The notes under the pieces are model-generated. The model was not told where the DNA came from, ran no database searches, and saw nothing but the letters and a program-made list of their open reading frames with translations. A stretch of DNA of 64,000 nt. It comes from Mycobacterium terramassiliense. Its GTDB lineage: Bacteria; Actinomycetota; Actinomycetes; Mycobacteriales; Mycobacteriaceae. Shown piece after piece: positions 18,090-26,549 of the stretch. The number at the start of each line of letters is the position of its first letter. Within the stretch, counting starts at the first letter, position 1. The stretch covers positions 1,647,772 through 1,711,771 of the forward strand of contig NZ_LT717701.1 in NCBI RefSeq assembly GCF_900157385.1, in the 5' to 3' direction. Position numbers and translations under genes: made by a program.

Positions 18090-19246
18090 CCGAAGAGCTG
18101 AGTGAAGCCGTGCGGGCGGCATGGCGGCGGTTCGGCGACCTCCACGACGACCTGCTCGGCGACGCGCTGGCCCAGGGCGACCTCGACGAGGGTTCTGCCA
18201 CTGCGCTTCTGGGGCGCCTGGTCGGCCACATTCAGTACATGGGGTTGCAACTGCGCAGCGACCCGGCGCGACCAACGCTGATCAACGCCCAATACGCGTC
18301 GTGGAACTGGGGGCATTCCAACCCCGACACCTTGTACCTGTCGGCGCGGATCGACGATGCGCACGACTACCGGGTGTACGGCACATTGGGCTCGGTCGCA
18401 CAAACCACCTTCGGCGTCTACGCCGGCAAGGATGACCAAGCCCGGGCGGTCAAGACGCAGTCCGAGGACCTCGACGTCGCCCCGGACGGCTCCTTCGAGA
18501 TCTACTTCAGCCGCGAGAAGGTAGGAGATACCAACTGGTTTGAACTTCCCCCCGACGCCGAGTCGTTCTGCTGCTATCAGACCTACGGAGACTGGCAACG
18601 GCAGTCGAAAGGCAGCATTCGCATCGAATGCCTCAATCCGCAACCACCGGCGGAACCGCCGTCGCTGGTGCAGACCGTCGCCGCGTTCGACGAGCACTTG
18701 GCCGCCTCGCGCGACCTGTTCACCATGTGGGTCAAAGACATTCCCGCGCGCGTCTTCGGGGCCTTGCCGAAGAACGTCGCCATCCCGCCGATGCAACCAC
18801 CGTCGGCGATGGCCGGAGCGTGGTTCGTGCCCATCTCCTGGGAACTCGAGGACGGCCAGGCCTTGATGATCGACTACGAAATCCCCGCCGACAGCCCGTA
18901 CGTCGGCGTCTGCCTAACCAACCGGTGGAGCGAGATGATCGACATCGCGACCCGCCAGACGAGCCTGAACCGGGCCCAGTCGCACGCCGACGGAAATCGC
19001 GTGCGGGTGCTGGTGGCCGCCCAAGACGTCGGTGTCGAAAACTGGCTCGACGCCCGCGGGTATCGAAGCGGGGTCGTGACCTGGCGGGCAACCGCTACCG
19101 AGCAGCCCGCGACACCGACGGCCACGGTGATCGAAATCGACGACGTCGACGAGTACTTCGACCCGTCGCGGCGTGTCACCGCCGACCAGCGGGCGGCCGC
19201 GCTGTCGGCGCGCCAGCGTCACTTCGCCGAGCGCGACGCGCTCTGA
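18086..19246 (+). CDS. conserved protein, DUF1214-like
   Basis: 386 residues with no signal peptide or membrane segment. Features such as HSNPDTLYLSA, a central beta-rich part and the late NRWSEMIDIATRQTSLN region resemble DUF1214/1254-type proteins, whose function is unknown. It starts with GTG at 18086 inside the stop of the sulfotransferase gene, so the two are translationally coupled and may act in the same pathway. A hairpin repeat array follows its stop. Confidence 0.75.
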   Translation: MTEELSEAVRAAWRRFGDLHDDLLGDALAQGDLDEGSATALLGRLVGHIQYMGLQLRSDPARPTLINAQYASWNWGHSNPDTLYLSARIDDAHDYRVYGTLGSVAQTTFGVYAGKDDQARAVKTQSEDLDVAPDGSFEIYFSREKVGDTNWFELPPDAESFCCYQTYGDWQRQSKGSIRIECLNPQPPAEPPSLVQTVAAFDEHLAASRDLFTMWVKDIPARVFGALPKNVAIPPMQPPSAMAGAWFVPISWELEDGQALMIDYEIPADSPYVGVCLTNRWSEMIDIATRQTSLNRAQSHADGNRVRVLVAAQDVGVENWLDARGYRSGVVTWRATATEQPATPTATVIEIDDVDEYFDPSRRVTADQRAAALSARQRHFAERDAL

Positions 19247-19260
19247 CGCCGACGGCTGGC

Positions 19261-19489
19261 CCGATGGTGGTGAGCTGCTGCGCCCCGCTACGCGGCGCTT
19301 GCACTCACCACTAGTCCGATGGTGGTGAGGTGAGCTGCTGCGCCCCGCTACGCGGCGCTTGCACTCACCACTAGTCCGATGGTGGTGAGGTGAGCTGCTG
19401 CGCCCCGCTACGCGGCGCTTGCACACACCACTAGTCCGATGGTGGTGAGCTGCTGCGCCCCGCTACGCGGCGCTTGCACTCACCACTAG
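19261..19489. repeat. tandem hairpin repeat array, four copies of about 60 bp
   Basis: Copies lie at 19261-19315 (55 bp), 19316-19375 (60), 19376-19435 (60) and 19436-19489 (54). Each contains GTGGTGAG and CTCACCAC arms with an inner GCGCC/GGCGC pair. Copies 2 and 3 carry an extra GGTGA; copy 3 has one base change (CACACACC). The last copy covers the stop codon of the convergent lysA-like gene. No spacers occur, so it is not CRISPR. Likely a multiplied terminator and a length-variable (VNTR) site. Confidence 0.9.
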
Positions 19490-20826
19490 CCGCAGTCGCG
19501 GGAGAGCAGATCCGCCACCGTCTCGCGGCGGACCAGGGCCCGCGCCCGGCCGTCCTTGACCGCCACCAGCGGCGGCCGGCCGACCATGTTGTAGTTGGAG
19601 GCCATGCTGTGGTGATAGGCGCCGGTGCAGGCCACGGCCAACAGGTCGCCGGGGCGAAGGTCCGCCGGCAGTTCGATGTCGCGGGCGATCTCGTCGCCGG
19701 CCTCGCAGTGCCGGCCGGCCACGGTGACGCGCTGCTTGGCTCCCTGCGGGTGCCGGTTCGCCAGCGTGACGGTGTATTGCGCGCAGTACAACGACACTCG
19801 CGGGTTGTCGCTCATCCCGCCGTCGACGGCGACGAAGGTGCGGCCGCCCGGCTGAGTCTTCACCGAGCACACCCGATAAAGCGTCACACCGGCCCGGCCG
19901 CTTATGGCGCGTCCGGGTTCCACCACGACGGCCGGCCGGGGGAAGTGCTCGGCCGCGCAGGCCTCGTCCAGCGCGTCCTCGATGACGCGGGCCAGCTCGC
20001 CGAGGTCGAGCTCGCGATCGCCATTGAGGTAGGGGATGGCGTGGCCGCCGCCGATGTTGAGCTCGGTGAGGATGACGCCGTGGCGGGCGCGGATGTCGGC
20101 CATGGCGGCGATCATCCGGCGGATCGCTTCGCCGTACAGGGTCGCATCGGAGACCTGCGAGCCGAGATGGCAGTGCAGCCCCACCAGGTCGAGGATGGGG
20201 TGCGCCAGCACACGCTTGACCGCGTCCGCGGCGTGCCCACCGCCGAGGGTGAAGCCGAACTTCTGGTCGCTGATGCCGGTCGTGACGGCGCGATGGCCGT
20301 GTATGTCGATATCGGGGGTCACCCGGATGAGCACCGGCTGGCGCCGGCGGGCGAGGCCCGCGAGGTAGGCGATCTCGATGCACGAATCGACCACGACGCG
20401 CCCGACGCCCGCCTCCACGGCCTCGCGCAGCTCATCGGGCGATTTCGCGTTGCCGTGTAGGACGATGCGGGCCGGGTCCACTCCGCCGGCCAGGGCGATG
20501 GCCAGTTCGCCGCCCGAGCAGACATCGACACCGATGCCCTCCTCGCGTGCCCACCGCGCTACGGCCGTGGTCAGCAGCGACTTCCCCGCGTACACGACCC
20601 CGACATCCCGCAACGCCTTGCGGTAGCGCCGGGCGCGATGCCGAAAGTCGGCCTCGTCGATGACGTAGGCGGGGGTGTCGAATTCGTCGGCGATGTCGGC
20701 CAGCGCCACGCCTCCGACGCAGAGCTGCCCCCGCTCATCGGAGCGGGTCGTGACCGGCCAGATCGTGGAATCGAACCGGCGCGGTGCGGCCCGACCGAGT
20801 GACGGCACGATGTCGAGCAATGTCAT
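19486..20826 (-). CDS. diaminopimelate decarboxylase-like protein (LysA paralogue)
   Basis: 446-residue fold-type III PLP decarboxylase. The PLP lysine lies in VVYAGKS (about 78), with HCHLGSQ, the phosphate-loop GGG motif, EPGRAI and the catalytic Cys region HCEAGD; CTGAYHHSMASNYN near the end fits LysA. All key residues are present. Compared with the canonical mycobacterial LysA as I remember it, the sequence is clearly diverged, and it is not next to homoserine/threonine genes, so it is probably a paralogue with another or overlapping substrate. ATG 20826 chosen; a TTG 9 bases earlier is possible. Divergent from mfd. Confidence 0.85.
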   Translation of the reverse strand: MTLLDIVPSLGRAAPRRFDSTIWPVTTRSDERGQLCVGGVALADIADEFDTPAYVIDEADFRHRARRYRKALRDVGVVYAGKSLLTTAVARWAREEGIGVDVCSGGELAIALAGGVDPARIVLHGNAKSPDELREAVEAGVGRVVVDSCIEIAYLAGLARRRQPVLIRVTPDIDIHGHRAVTTGISDQKFGFTLGGGHAADAVKRVLAHPILDLVGLHCHLGSQVSDATLYGEAIRRMIAAMADIRARHGVILTELNIGGGHAIPYLNGDRELDLGELARVIEDALDEACAAEHFPRPAVVVEPGRAISGRAGVTLYRVCSVKTQPGGRTFVAVDGGMSDNPRVSLYCAQYTVTLANRHPQGAKQRVTVAGRHCEAGDEIARDIELPADLRPGDLLAVACTGAYHHSMASNYNMVGRPPLVAVKDGRARALVRRETVADLLSRDCG

Positions 20827-20931
20827 GACTTTCAAGGTGCGGCCGGCCGGCGCGGGGCGCCGCTTTTCTTACGATCCCTTGACGGAACCGGGCCCGATCT
20901 TGACGCCGTGCTGTGCTTTTTGGAGCGTCCC

Positions 20932-20937
20932 TAGAAT
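20932..20937 (+). promoter_or_regulatory. candidate -10 element for mfd
   Basis: TAGAAT matches TANNNT and ends 9 bases before the mfd ATG, predicting a leader of only a few bases. No Shine-Dalgarno precedes the ATG, consistent with a (near-)leaderless message. Confidence 0.45.
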
Positions 20938-20946
20938 GGATTCATC

Positions 20947-23900
20947 ATGACCGCACCGGGGCCTGCCCACCCAGAAACCCCGATCGCGGGGCTCGTGGAT
21001 CTGGCGCTGACCGCGCCGACCTTCCAGCAGCTGATCGACAGCGCGGCAACCCGACCCGCCGAATTGAGGCTGGTCGGACCGGCCAGTGCCAGGCTGTTCG
21101 TCGCGGCCGCGCTGGCGCGGCTGGGTCCGTTGCTCGTGGTCACCGCGACCGGGCGCGAGGCCGATGAACTGACCGCTGAATTGCGGGGGGTGTTCGGCGA
21201 CGCGGTGACGGTCTTCCCGTCTTGGGAAACCCTGCCGCACGAACGGCTTTCCCCGGGCATCGACACCGTCGGCGCCCGCATGCTGGTGCTGCGCCGGCTG
21301 GCTCACCCCGACGACGCGCGGCTGGGCCCGCCCTTGCAGGTGGTGGTGACGGCGGTGCGGTCGCTGTTGCAGCCGATGACGCCGCGGCTGGGCGACGTGG
21401 AGCCGGTCACCTTGAGCGTCGGCCGGGAGATCGCCTTCGAAGACGTCGTCGCCCGGCTGGTCGAGCTGGCCTACACCCGGGTGGACATGGTCGGCCGGCG
21501 CGGTGAGTTCGCCGTGCGCGGCGGGATCCTCGACGTCTTCCCGCCGACCGCCGAGCATCCCGTGCGCGTCGAGTTCTGGGGCGACGAGGTCAGCGAGATG
21601 CGGATGTTCTCGGTCGCCGATCAGCGCTCCATCCCCGAGATCGAGGTCGACGCGGTGATCGCGGTGGCCTGCCGCGAACTGCTGCTTACCGACGACGTGC
21701 GGAAGCGGGCCGCCGCGCTGGCCGCCCGGCACTCCACGGGCGAACCCGCCATCACCGGCACCGTCACCGACATGCTGGCCAAGCTGGGCGAGGGCATCGC
21801 CGTCGACGGCATGGAGGCGTTGCTGCCGGTCCTGCGTCCCGGCGAGCACGTGCTGCTGACCGACCAATTGACCGGCGGCACCCCGCTGTTGGTGTGTGAC
21901 CCGGAGAAGGTGCGCACCCGCGCGGCCGACCTGATCAAGACGGGCAGCGAATTCCTCGAGGCGTCGTGGTCGGTCGCGGCGCTGGGCACCGACGCGCCCG
22001 TCGACGTGGCCCAGTTCGGCGGGTCCGGCTTCGCCGAATTGGAGGACGTGCGGGCCGCGGCGGCCCGCGCCGGTCACCCGTGGTGGACGCTGAGCCAGCT
22101 CTCCGACGAGTCGGCGGCGGAGCTGGAGGTTCGGGCGGCGCCGTCGGCCCGCGGGCATCAGCACGACATTGACGGCATCTTCGCGATGCTGCGCGCCCAC
22201 GTCGCCACGGGCGGGCACGCCGCGGTCGTCGCCCCCGGCACCGGGACCGCCCATCGGGTGGTCGAGCGGCTCGCCGAGTCCGAAACCCCCGCCGCCATGC
22301 TGGAACCGGGTGCCGCCCCGAAACCCGGGGTGGTCGGCGTGCTCAAGGGTCCGCTGCACGACGGCCTGATCATTCCGGGCGATCCCGCCAACCTGGTGGT
22401 CATCACCGAGACGGATCTGACCGGCAACCGGGTCACCGCCGTCGAGGGCAAGCGGCTGGCGGCCAAGCGGCGCAACACCGTCGACCCGCTGGCGCTCACC
22501 TCCGGCGACCTGGTGGTGCACGATCAGCACGGCATCGGGCGGTTCGTGGAAATGGTCGAGCGGACCGTCGGCGGCGCGCGCCGGGAATACCTCGTTCTCG
22601 AATACGCCTCGAGCAAGAGGGGCGGGGGTTCCGACAAGCTGTACGTGCCGATGGACTCACTGGACCAGCTGTCGCGCTACGTCGGCGGGCAGGCGCCGGC
22701 GCTGAGCAAGCTCGGCGGCAGCGATTGGGCCAACACCAAGACCAAGGCGCGCCGGGCCGTGCGCGAGATCGCCGGCGAGCTGGTCTCGCTCTACGCCAAG
22801 CGGCAGGCCAGCCCCGGGCACGCGTTCGGGCCGGACACCCCGTGGCAGGCCGAGATGGAAGACGCGTTCGGGTTCACCGAGACCGTCGACCAGCTCACAG
22901 CGATCACCGAGGTCAAGGCCGACATGGAAAAGCCGGTCCCGATGGACCGGGTGATCTGCGGCGACGTGGGCTACGGCAAGACAGAGATCGCGGTGCGGGC
23001 GGCGTTCAAGGCCGTCCAGGACGGCAAACAGGTCGCCGTGCTGGTGCCCACCACGCTGCTGGCCGACCAGCACCTGCAGACGTTCAGCGAGCGGATGGCC
23101 GACTTCCCGGTGACCGTCAAGGGGCTGTCCCGATTCACCGACACCGCCGAGTCCCGCGCCGTGATCGACGGCCTGGCCGACGGCACGGTCGACATCGTGA
23201 TCGGCACCCATCGGCTGTTGCAGACCGGGGTGCGCTGGAAGGATCTGGGGCTGGTCGTCGTGGACGAGGAGCAGCGGTTCGGCGTCGAGCACAAGGAGCA
23301 CATCAAGTCGCTGCGCACCCACGTCGACGTACTCACCATGAGCGCCACCCCGATCCCCCGCACGCTCGAGATGAGCCTGGCCGGGATCCGCGAGATGTCG
23401 ACGATCCTCACCCCGCCCGAGGAGCGCTATCCCGTGCTGACGTACGTCGGCCCGCACGACGACAAGCAGGTCGCGGCCGCCTTGCGGCGCGAGCTGCTGC
23501 GCGACGGCCAGGCGTTCTACGTGCACAACAGGGTCAGCTCCATCGACCGGGCCGCGGCCCGGGTCCGCGAGCTGGTGCCCGAGGCGCGCGTCGTCGTCGC
23601 GCATGGGCAGATGCCCGAGGAGCGGCTGGAACGCACCGTGCAGGGCTTCTGGAACCGCGAGTACGACATCCTGGTCTGCACCACGATCGTGGAGACCGGC
23701 CTGGACATCTCCAACGCCAACACGCTGATCGTCGAGCGCGCCGACACCTTCGGGCTGTCGCAACTGCACCAGCTGCGCGGCCGGGTCGGCCGCAGCCGCG
23801 AGCGCGGGTACGCGTACTTCCTCTATCCGCAGCACGCGCCGCTGACCGAGACGGCCTACGACCGGCTGGCGACGATCGCGCAGAACAACGAGTTGGGCGC

Positions 23901-24606
23901 CGGCATGGCCGTCGCGCTGAAGGACCTCGAGATCCGGGGTGCCGGCAACGTGCTGGGCGTCGAGCAGTCCGGGCACGTCGCCGGTGTCGGCTTCGACCTG
24001 TATGTGCGGCTGGTGGGCGAGGCCGTCGAGGCTTATCGGGCGGCCGCCGACGGGCAGACGGTTACCACGCCCGAGGAGCCCAAGGACGTGCGGATCGACC
24101 TGCCGGTCGACGCGCACCTGCCGCCGGACTACATCGCCAGCGACCGGCTCCGGCTGGAGGGCTACCGGCGGCTGGCCGCGGCCTCTTCTGACAGTGAGGT
24201 CGCCGCCGTCGTGGACGAGCTGATCGACCGCTACGGCACGCTGCCCGAGCCGGCGGAGCGGCTGGTGGCGGTCGCGAGGCTGCGGCTGCTGTGCCGCGGC
24301 GCGGGCATCACCGAGGTGTCGGCCCCGTCGGCGGCGACCGTGCGGCTGTCGCCGGTGACGCTGCTGGATTCGGCCCAGGTGCGGCTCAAGCGGATGTACC
24401 CGGCGGCGCACTACCGCGCCACGACGTCCACCGTTCAGGTGCCCATTCCGCGGGCCGGCGGGGTCGGGGCGCCGCGCATGCGCGACGTCGAATTGCTGCA
24501 GATGGTGGCCAACCTCGTCACGGCACTGCAGGGAAAACCACAGATAGAGATTGGTATAACGGGGTCACAGCCAGCACCGATGTCCGGGGAGGAGGGGCGC
24601 GCATGA
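20947..24606 (+). CDS. mfd: transcription-repair coupling factor Mfd
   Basis: 1219 residues. ATP-driven translocase that removes stalled RNA polymerase at lesions and recruits UvrA. N-terminal UvrB-like region (about 20-350), RNA-polymerase-interacting domain (about 500-590, HDQHGIGRF), superfamily 2 helicase core with Walker A GDVGYGKTEIA (about 675) and DEEQRFG (about 775), motif VI QLRGRVGRSR (about 945), and a C-terminal TRCF domain. Length is normal. Stop overlaps mazG start (ATGA). Confidence 0.98.
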   Translation: MTAPGPAHPETPIAGLVDLALTAPTFQQLIDSAATRPAELRLVGPASARLFVAAALARLGPLLVVTATGREADELTAELRGVFGDAVTVFPSWETLPHERLSPGIDTVGARMLVLRRLAHPDDARLGPPLQVVVTAVRSLLQPMTPRLGDVEPVTLSVGREIAFEDVVARLVELAYTRVDMVGRRGEFAVRGGILDVFPPTAEHPVRVEFWGDEVSEMRMFSVADQRSIPEIEVDAVIAVACRELLLTDDVRKRAAALAARHSTGEPAITGTVTDMLAKLGEGIAVDGMEALLPVLRPGEHVLLTDQLTGGTPLLVCDPEKVRTRAADLIKTGSEFLEASWSVAALGTDAPVDVAQFGGSGFAELEDVRAAAARAGHPWWTLSQLSDESAAELEVRAAPSARGHQHDIDGIFAMLRAHVATGGHAAVVAPGTGTAHRVVERLAESETPAAMLEPGAAPKPGVVGVLKGPLHDGLIIPGDPANLVVITETDLTGNRVTAVEGKRLAAKRRNTVDPLALTSGDLVVHDQHGIGRFVEMVERTVGGARREYLVLEYASSKRGGGSDKLYVPMDSLDQLSRYVGGQAPALSKLGGSDWANTKTKARRAVREIAGELVSLYAKRQASPGHAFGPDTPWQAEMEDAFGFTETVDQLTAITEVKADMEKPVPMDRVICGDVGYGKTEIAVRAAFKAVQDGKQVAVLVPTTLLADQHLQTFSERMADFPVTVKGLSRFTDTAESRAVIDGLADGTVDIVIGTHRLLQTGVRWKDLGLVVVDEEQRFGVEHKEHIKSLRTHVDVLTMSATPIPRTLEMSLAGIREMSTILTPPEERYPVLTYVGPHDDKQVAAALRRELLRDGQAFYVHNRVSSIDRAAARVRELVPEARVVVAHGQMPEERLERTVQGFWNREYDILVCTTIVETGLDISNANTLIVERADTFGLSQLHQLRGRVGRSRERGYAYFLYPQHAPLTETAYDRLATIAQNNELGAGMAVALKDLEIRGAGNVLGVEQSGHVAGVGFDLYVRLVGEAVEAYRAAADGQTVTTPEEPKDVRIDLPVDAHLPPDYIASDRLRLEGYRRLAAASSDSEVAAVVDELIDRYGTLPEPAERLVAVARLRLLCRGAGITEVSAPSAATVRLSPVTLLDSAQVRLKRMYPAAHYRATTSTVQVPIPRAGGVGAPRMRDVELLQMVANLVTALQGKPQIEIGITGSQPAPMSGEEGRA

Positions 24607-25652
24607 TCGTCGTCTTGTTCGACCCCCGTCGCCCGTCGCTGGTGCCGGTCGAGGCCATCGAGCACCTCACCGGGGAGGTGCAGTACACCGAGGAGATGCC
24701 CGTCGCGGTGCCCTGGTCGCTGCCGGCCGCGCGGCCGGTGCACTCCGGTGACCCCAATGCTCCAGCGCCGGTGCTGCTGTCCTCCGATCCGGACCACCCG
24801 GCCGTCGCCGCCCGGTTGGCGGCCGGGGCCCGGTTGATCTCCGCACCGGACAGGCCGCGCGGTGAGCGACTGGTCGACGCCGTGGCGCTGATGGACAAGT
24901 TGCGCACCGCGGGGCCGTGGGAAAGCGAACAGACCCACGACTCGTTGCGCAGGTTCCTGCTCGAGGAGACCTACGAGCTGCTGGACGCCGTGCGCAGCGG
25001 CAACGCCGACCAGTTGCGCGAGGAACTCGGAGACGTGTTGCTACAGGTCCTCTTCCACGCCCGTATCGCCGAGGACGCGCCGCAGTCGCCGTTCACCATC
25101 GACGACGTCGCGGCCGCGTTGATGCGTAAGCTGGGCAATCGGGTGCCGGGGGTGCTTGCGGGGCAATCCATTTCGCTCGAAGAGCAATTGGCCCAGTGGG
25201 AGGAGGCCAAGGCCTCAGAAAGGGCGGCAAAGGCGAGAAACTCGGTGATGGACGACGTGCACACCGGTCAGCCGGCGCTGGCTTTGGCGCAGAAGGTGAT
25301 TCAGCGCGCGGAGAAGGCGGGGTTGCCGGCCGACCTGATCCCCGCCGAGATGACCTCCGTTGCGGTGGCCGCCGACATCGATGCGGAAAGCGCGCTTCGC
25401 GCGGCGGTTTTGGAGTTCGTGGACACGGTCCGCGGCGTGGAGACGGCGATCGCGGCGGCGCGCCGCGGCGACAACGTTCCGGTCGAACTCGACGTCGCGC
25501 AGCTGGGCGACGTCACCGAGGAGGAGTGGCGCGCCCATTGGCCTTTCGCTGAATCGGCGGTCGAGGACACGGTCGTCGGCGAGGCGGCCGCTAACGACGC
25601 CGGCGCCAAGGCGTCCGGCGGGGGCTCCAAGCGGCGCAAAGGGCGGAAATAG
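24603..25652 (+). CDS. mazG: nucleoside triphosphate pyrophosphohydrolase MazG
   Basis: 349 residues. Hydrolyses (d)NTPs, including oxidised ones, to NMP and PPi, cleaning the nucleotide pool. N-terminal extension (about 1-95) is mycobacterial; the MazG domain (about 100-200) holds the metal-binding EETYELLDAV and EELGDVLLQV motifs. A second, weaker helical half follows and a basic tail RRKGRK ends it. The start overlaps the mfd stop by 4 bp, linking two genome-maintenance proteins in one message. Confidence 0.93.
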   Translation: MIVVLFDPRRPSLVPVEAIEHLTGEVQYTEEMPVAVPWSLPAARPVHSGDPNAPAPVLLSSDPDHPAVAARLAAGARLISAPDRPRGERLVDAVALMDKLRTAGPWESEQTHDSLRRFLLEETYELLDAVRSGNADQLREELGDVLLQVLFHARIAEDAPQSPFTIDDVAAALMRKLGNRVPGVLAGQSISLEEQLAQWEEAKASERAAKARNSVMDDVHTGQPALALAQKVIQRAEKAGLPADLIPAEMTSVAVAADIDAESALRAAVLEFVDTVRGVETAIAAARRGDNVPVELDVAQLGDVTEEEWRAHWPFAESAVEDTVVGEAAANDAGAKASGGGSKRRKGRK

Positions 25653-25772
25653 GGCACTTTGGCGCGCTAGCGGTGCGCTTGGCGCAGGAATCGACGGGGT
25701 AGCCGCGAAACGCGTGGGACGATGGTCGTGGCCGGAGTTGGTGCAGGGGAGTAGTAGGGGAGCTTAAACGGC

Positions 25773-26504
25773 ATGGTTTCGCCGAGGCGTTGGTTGCGTG
25801 CGGCCGCCGTGATCGGCGCGACCGCCATGCTTCTCGCGTCCAGCTGCACCTGGCAACTCAGCCTGTTCATCCCCGCGGGCGTCCCGCCGCCGGCCGGGGA
25901 TGCGGTACCGCCGGTGGACACTCACGTCAGCGGTCGGCCCGCGGATCAGTTGCGCCAGTGGGCCCAGCAAAGATCGGCGGCGTTGGAGATTCCGGTCATC
26001 GCGTTGGAGGCCTACGCGTACGCCGCCCGGGTCGCCGAGGTCGAGAACCCGAAGTGCCATATCGCGTGGACCACGCTGGCGGGCATCGGGCAGGTCGAGA
26101 GCCACCACGGCACGTACCGGGGCGCGACCCTGTCGCCGAACGGGGATGTGAGTCCGCCCATTCGTGGCGTTCGGCTGGATGGCAGTGGGGGGACTCTGCG
26201 CATCGTCGACGCGGAGGAAGGGGCCGACGGCGAGCCCGGCGTGGTGCGCGCGATGGGCCCGATGCAGTTCATTCCCGAGACGTGGCGGCTGTACGGGGTG
26301 GACGCCCACAACGACGGCCGGGTCAGCCCGGACAACATCGACGATGCGGCGCTGGCGGCGGCGGGTTACCTGTGCTGGCGCGGAAAGGACCTCGGGACCC
26401 CGCGGGGATGGATCACCGCGCTGCGGGCCTACAACAACTCCGGCGTCTACGCGCGGGCGGTGCGGGACTGGGCAACCGCCTACGCGGCGGGTCACCCGCT
26501 GTAG
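25773..26504 (+). CDS. lpqU: lipoprotein LpqU, lytic transglycosylase-like
   Basis: 243 residues. Signal peptide with cleavage before Cys at about residue 25 (LASSC), so a surface lipoprotein. The rest (about 70-240) resembles soluble lytic transglycosylases: catalytic-type Glu in GIGQVESHHGTY and MGPMQFIPETW and AAGYLCW downstream. It may cleave peptidoglycan for remodelling. It lies 120 bp after mazG and 45 bp before eno. Confidence 0.9.
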   Translation: MVSPRRWLRAAAVIGATAMLLASSCTWQLSLFIPAGVPPPAGDAVPPVDTHVSGRPADQLRQWAQQRSAALEIPVIALEAYAYAARVAEVENPKCHIAWTTLAGIGQVESHHGTYRGATLSPNGDVSPPIRGVRLDGSGGTLRIVDAEEGADGEPGVVRAMGPMQFIPETWRLYGVDAHNDGRVSPDNIDDAALAAAGYLCWRGKDLGTPRGWITALRAYNNSGVYARAVRDWATAYAAGHPL

Positions 26505-26549
26505 CAGGATGTATCGCTGACCCACGCTTTACGACGCAAGGAGAACCCA

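Noticed and set aside
18914..19426. A 170-codon minus-strand frame with 20-residue repeats through the repeat array
   Set aside because: The repeats come from the 60-bp DNA units (60 = 20 codons); the rest is antisense to the DUF1214-like gene. It is not a protein repeat gene.
19261..19489. CRISPR array
   Set aside because: Copies are contiguous with no unique spacers, and no cas genes occur in the window.
20900..20937. TTGACG as -35 for mfd
   Set aside because: It lies 26 bases from the TAGAAT -10, too far for a sigma-A promoter.
22657..24411. A 584-codon antisense frame inside mfd
   Set aside because: Shadow of mfd codon bias; composition is His/Arg/Gly/Asp-rich without motifs.
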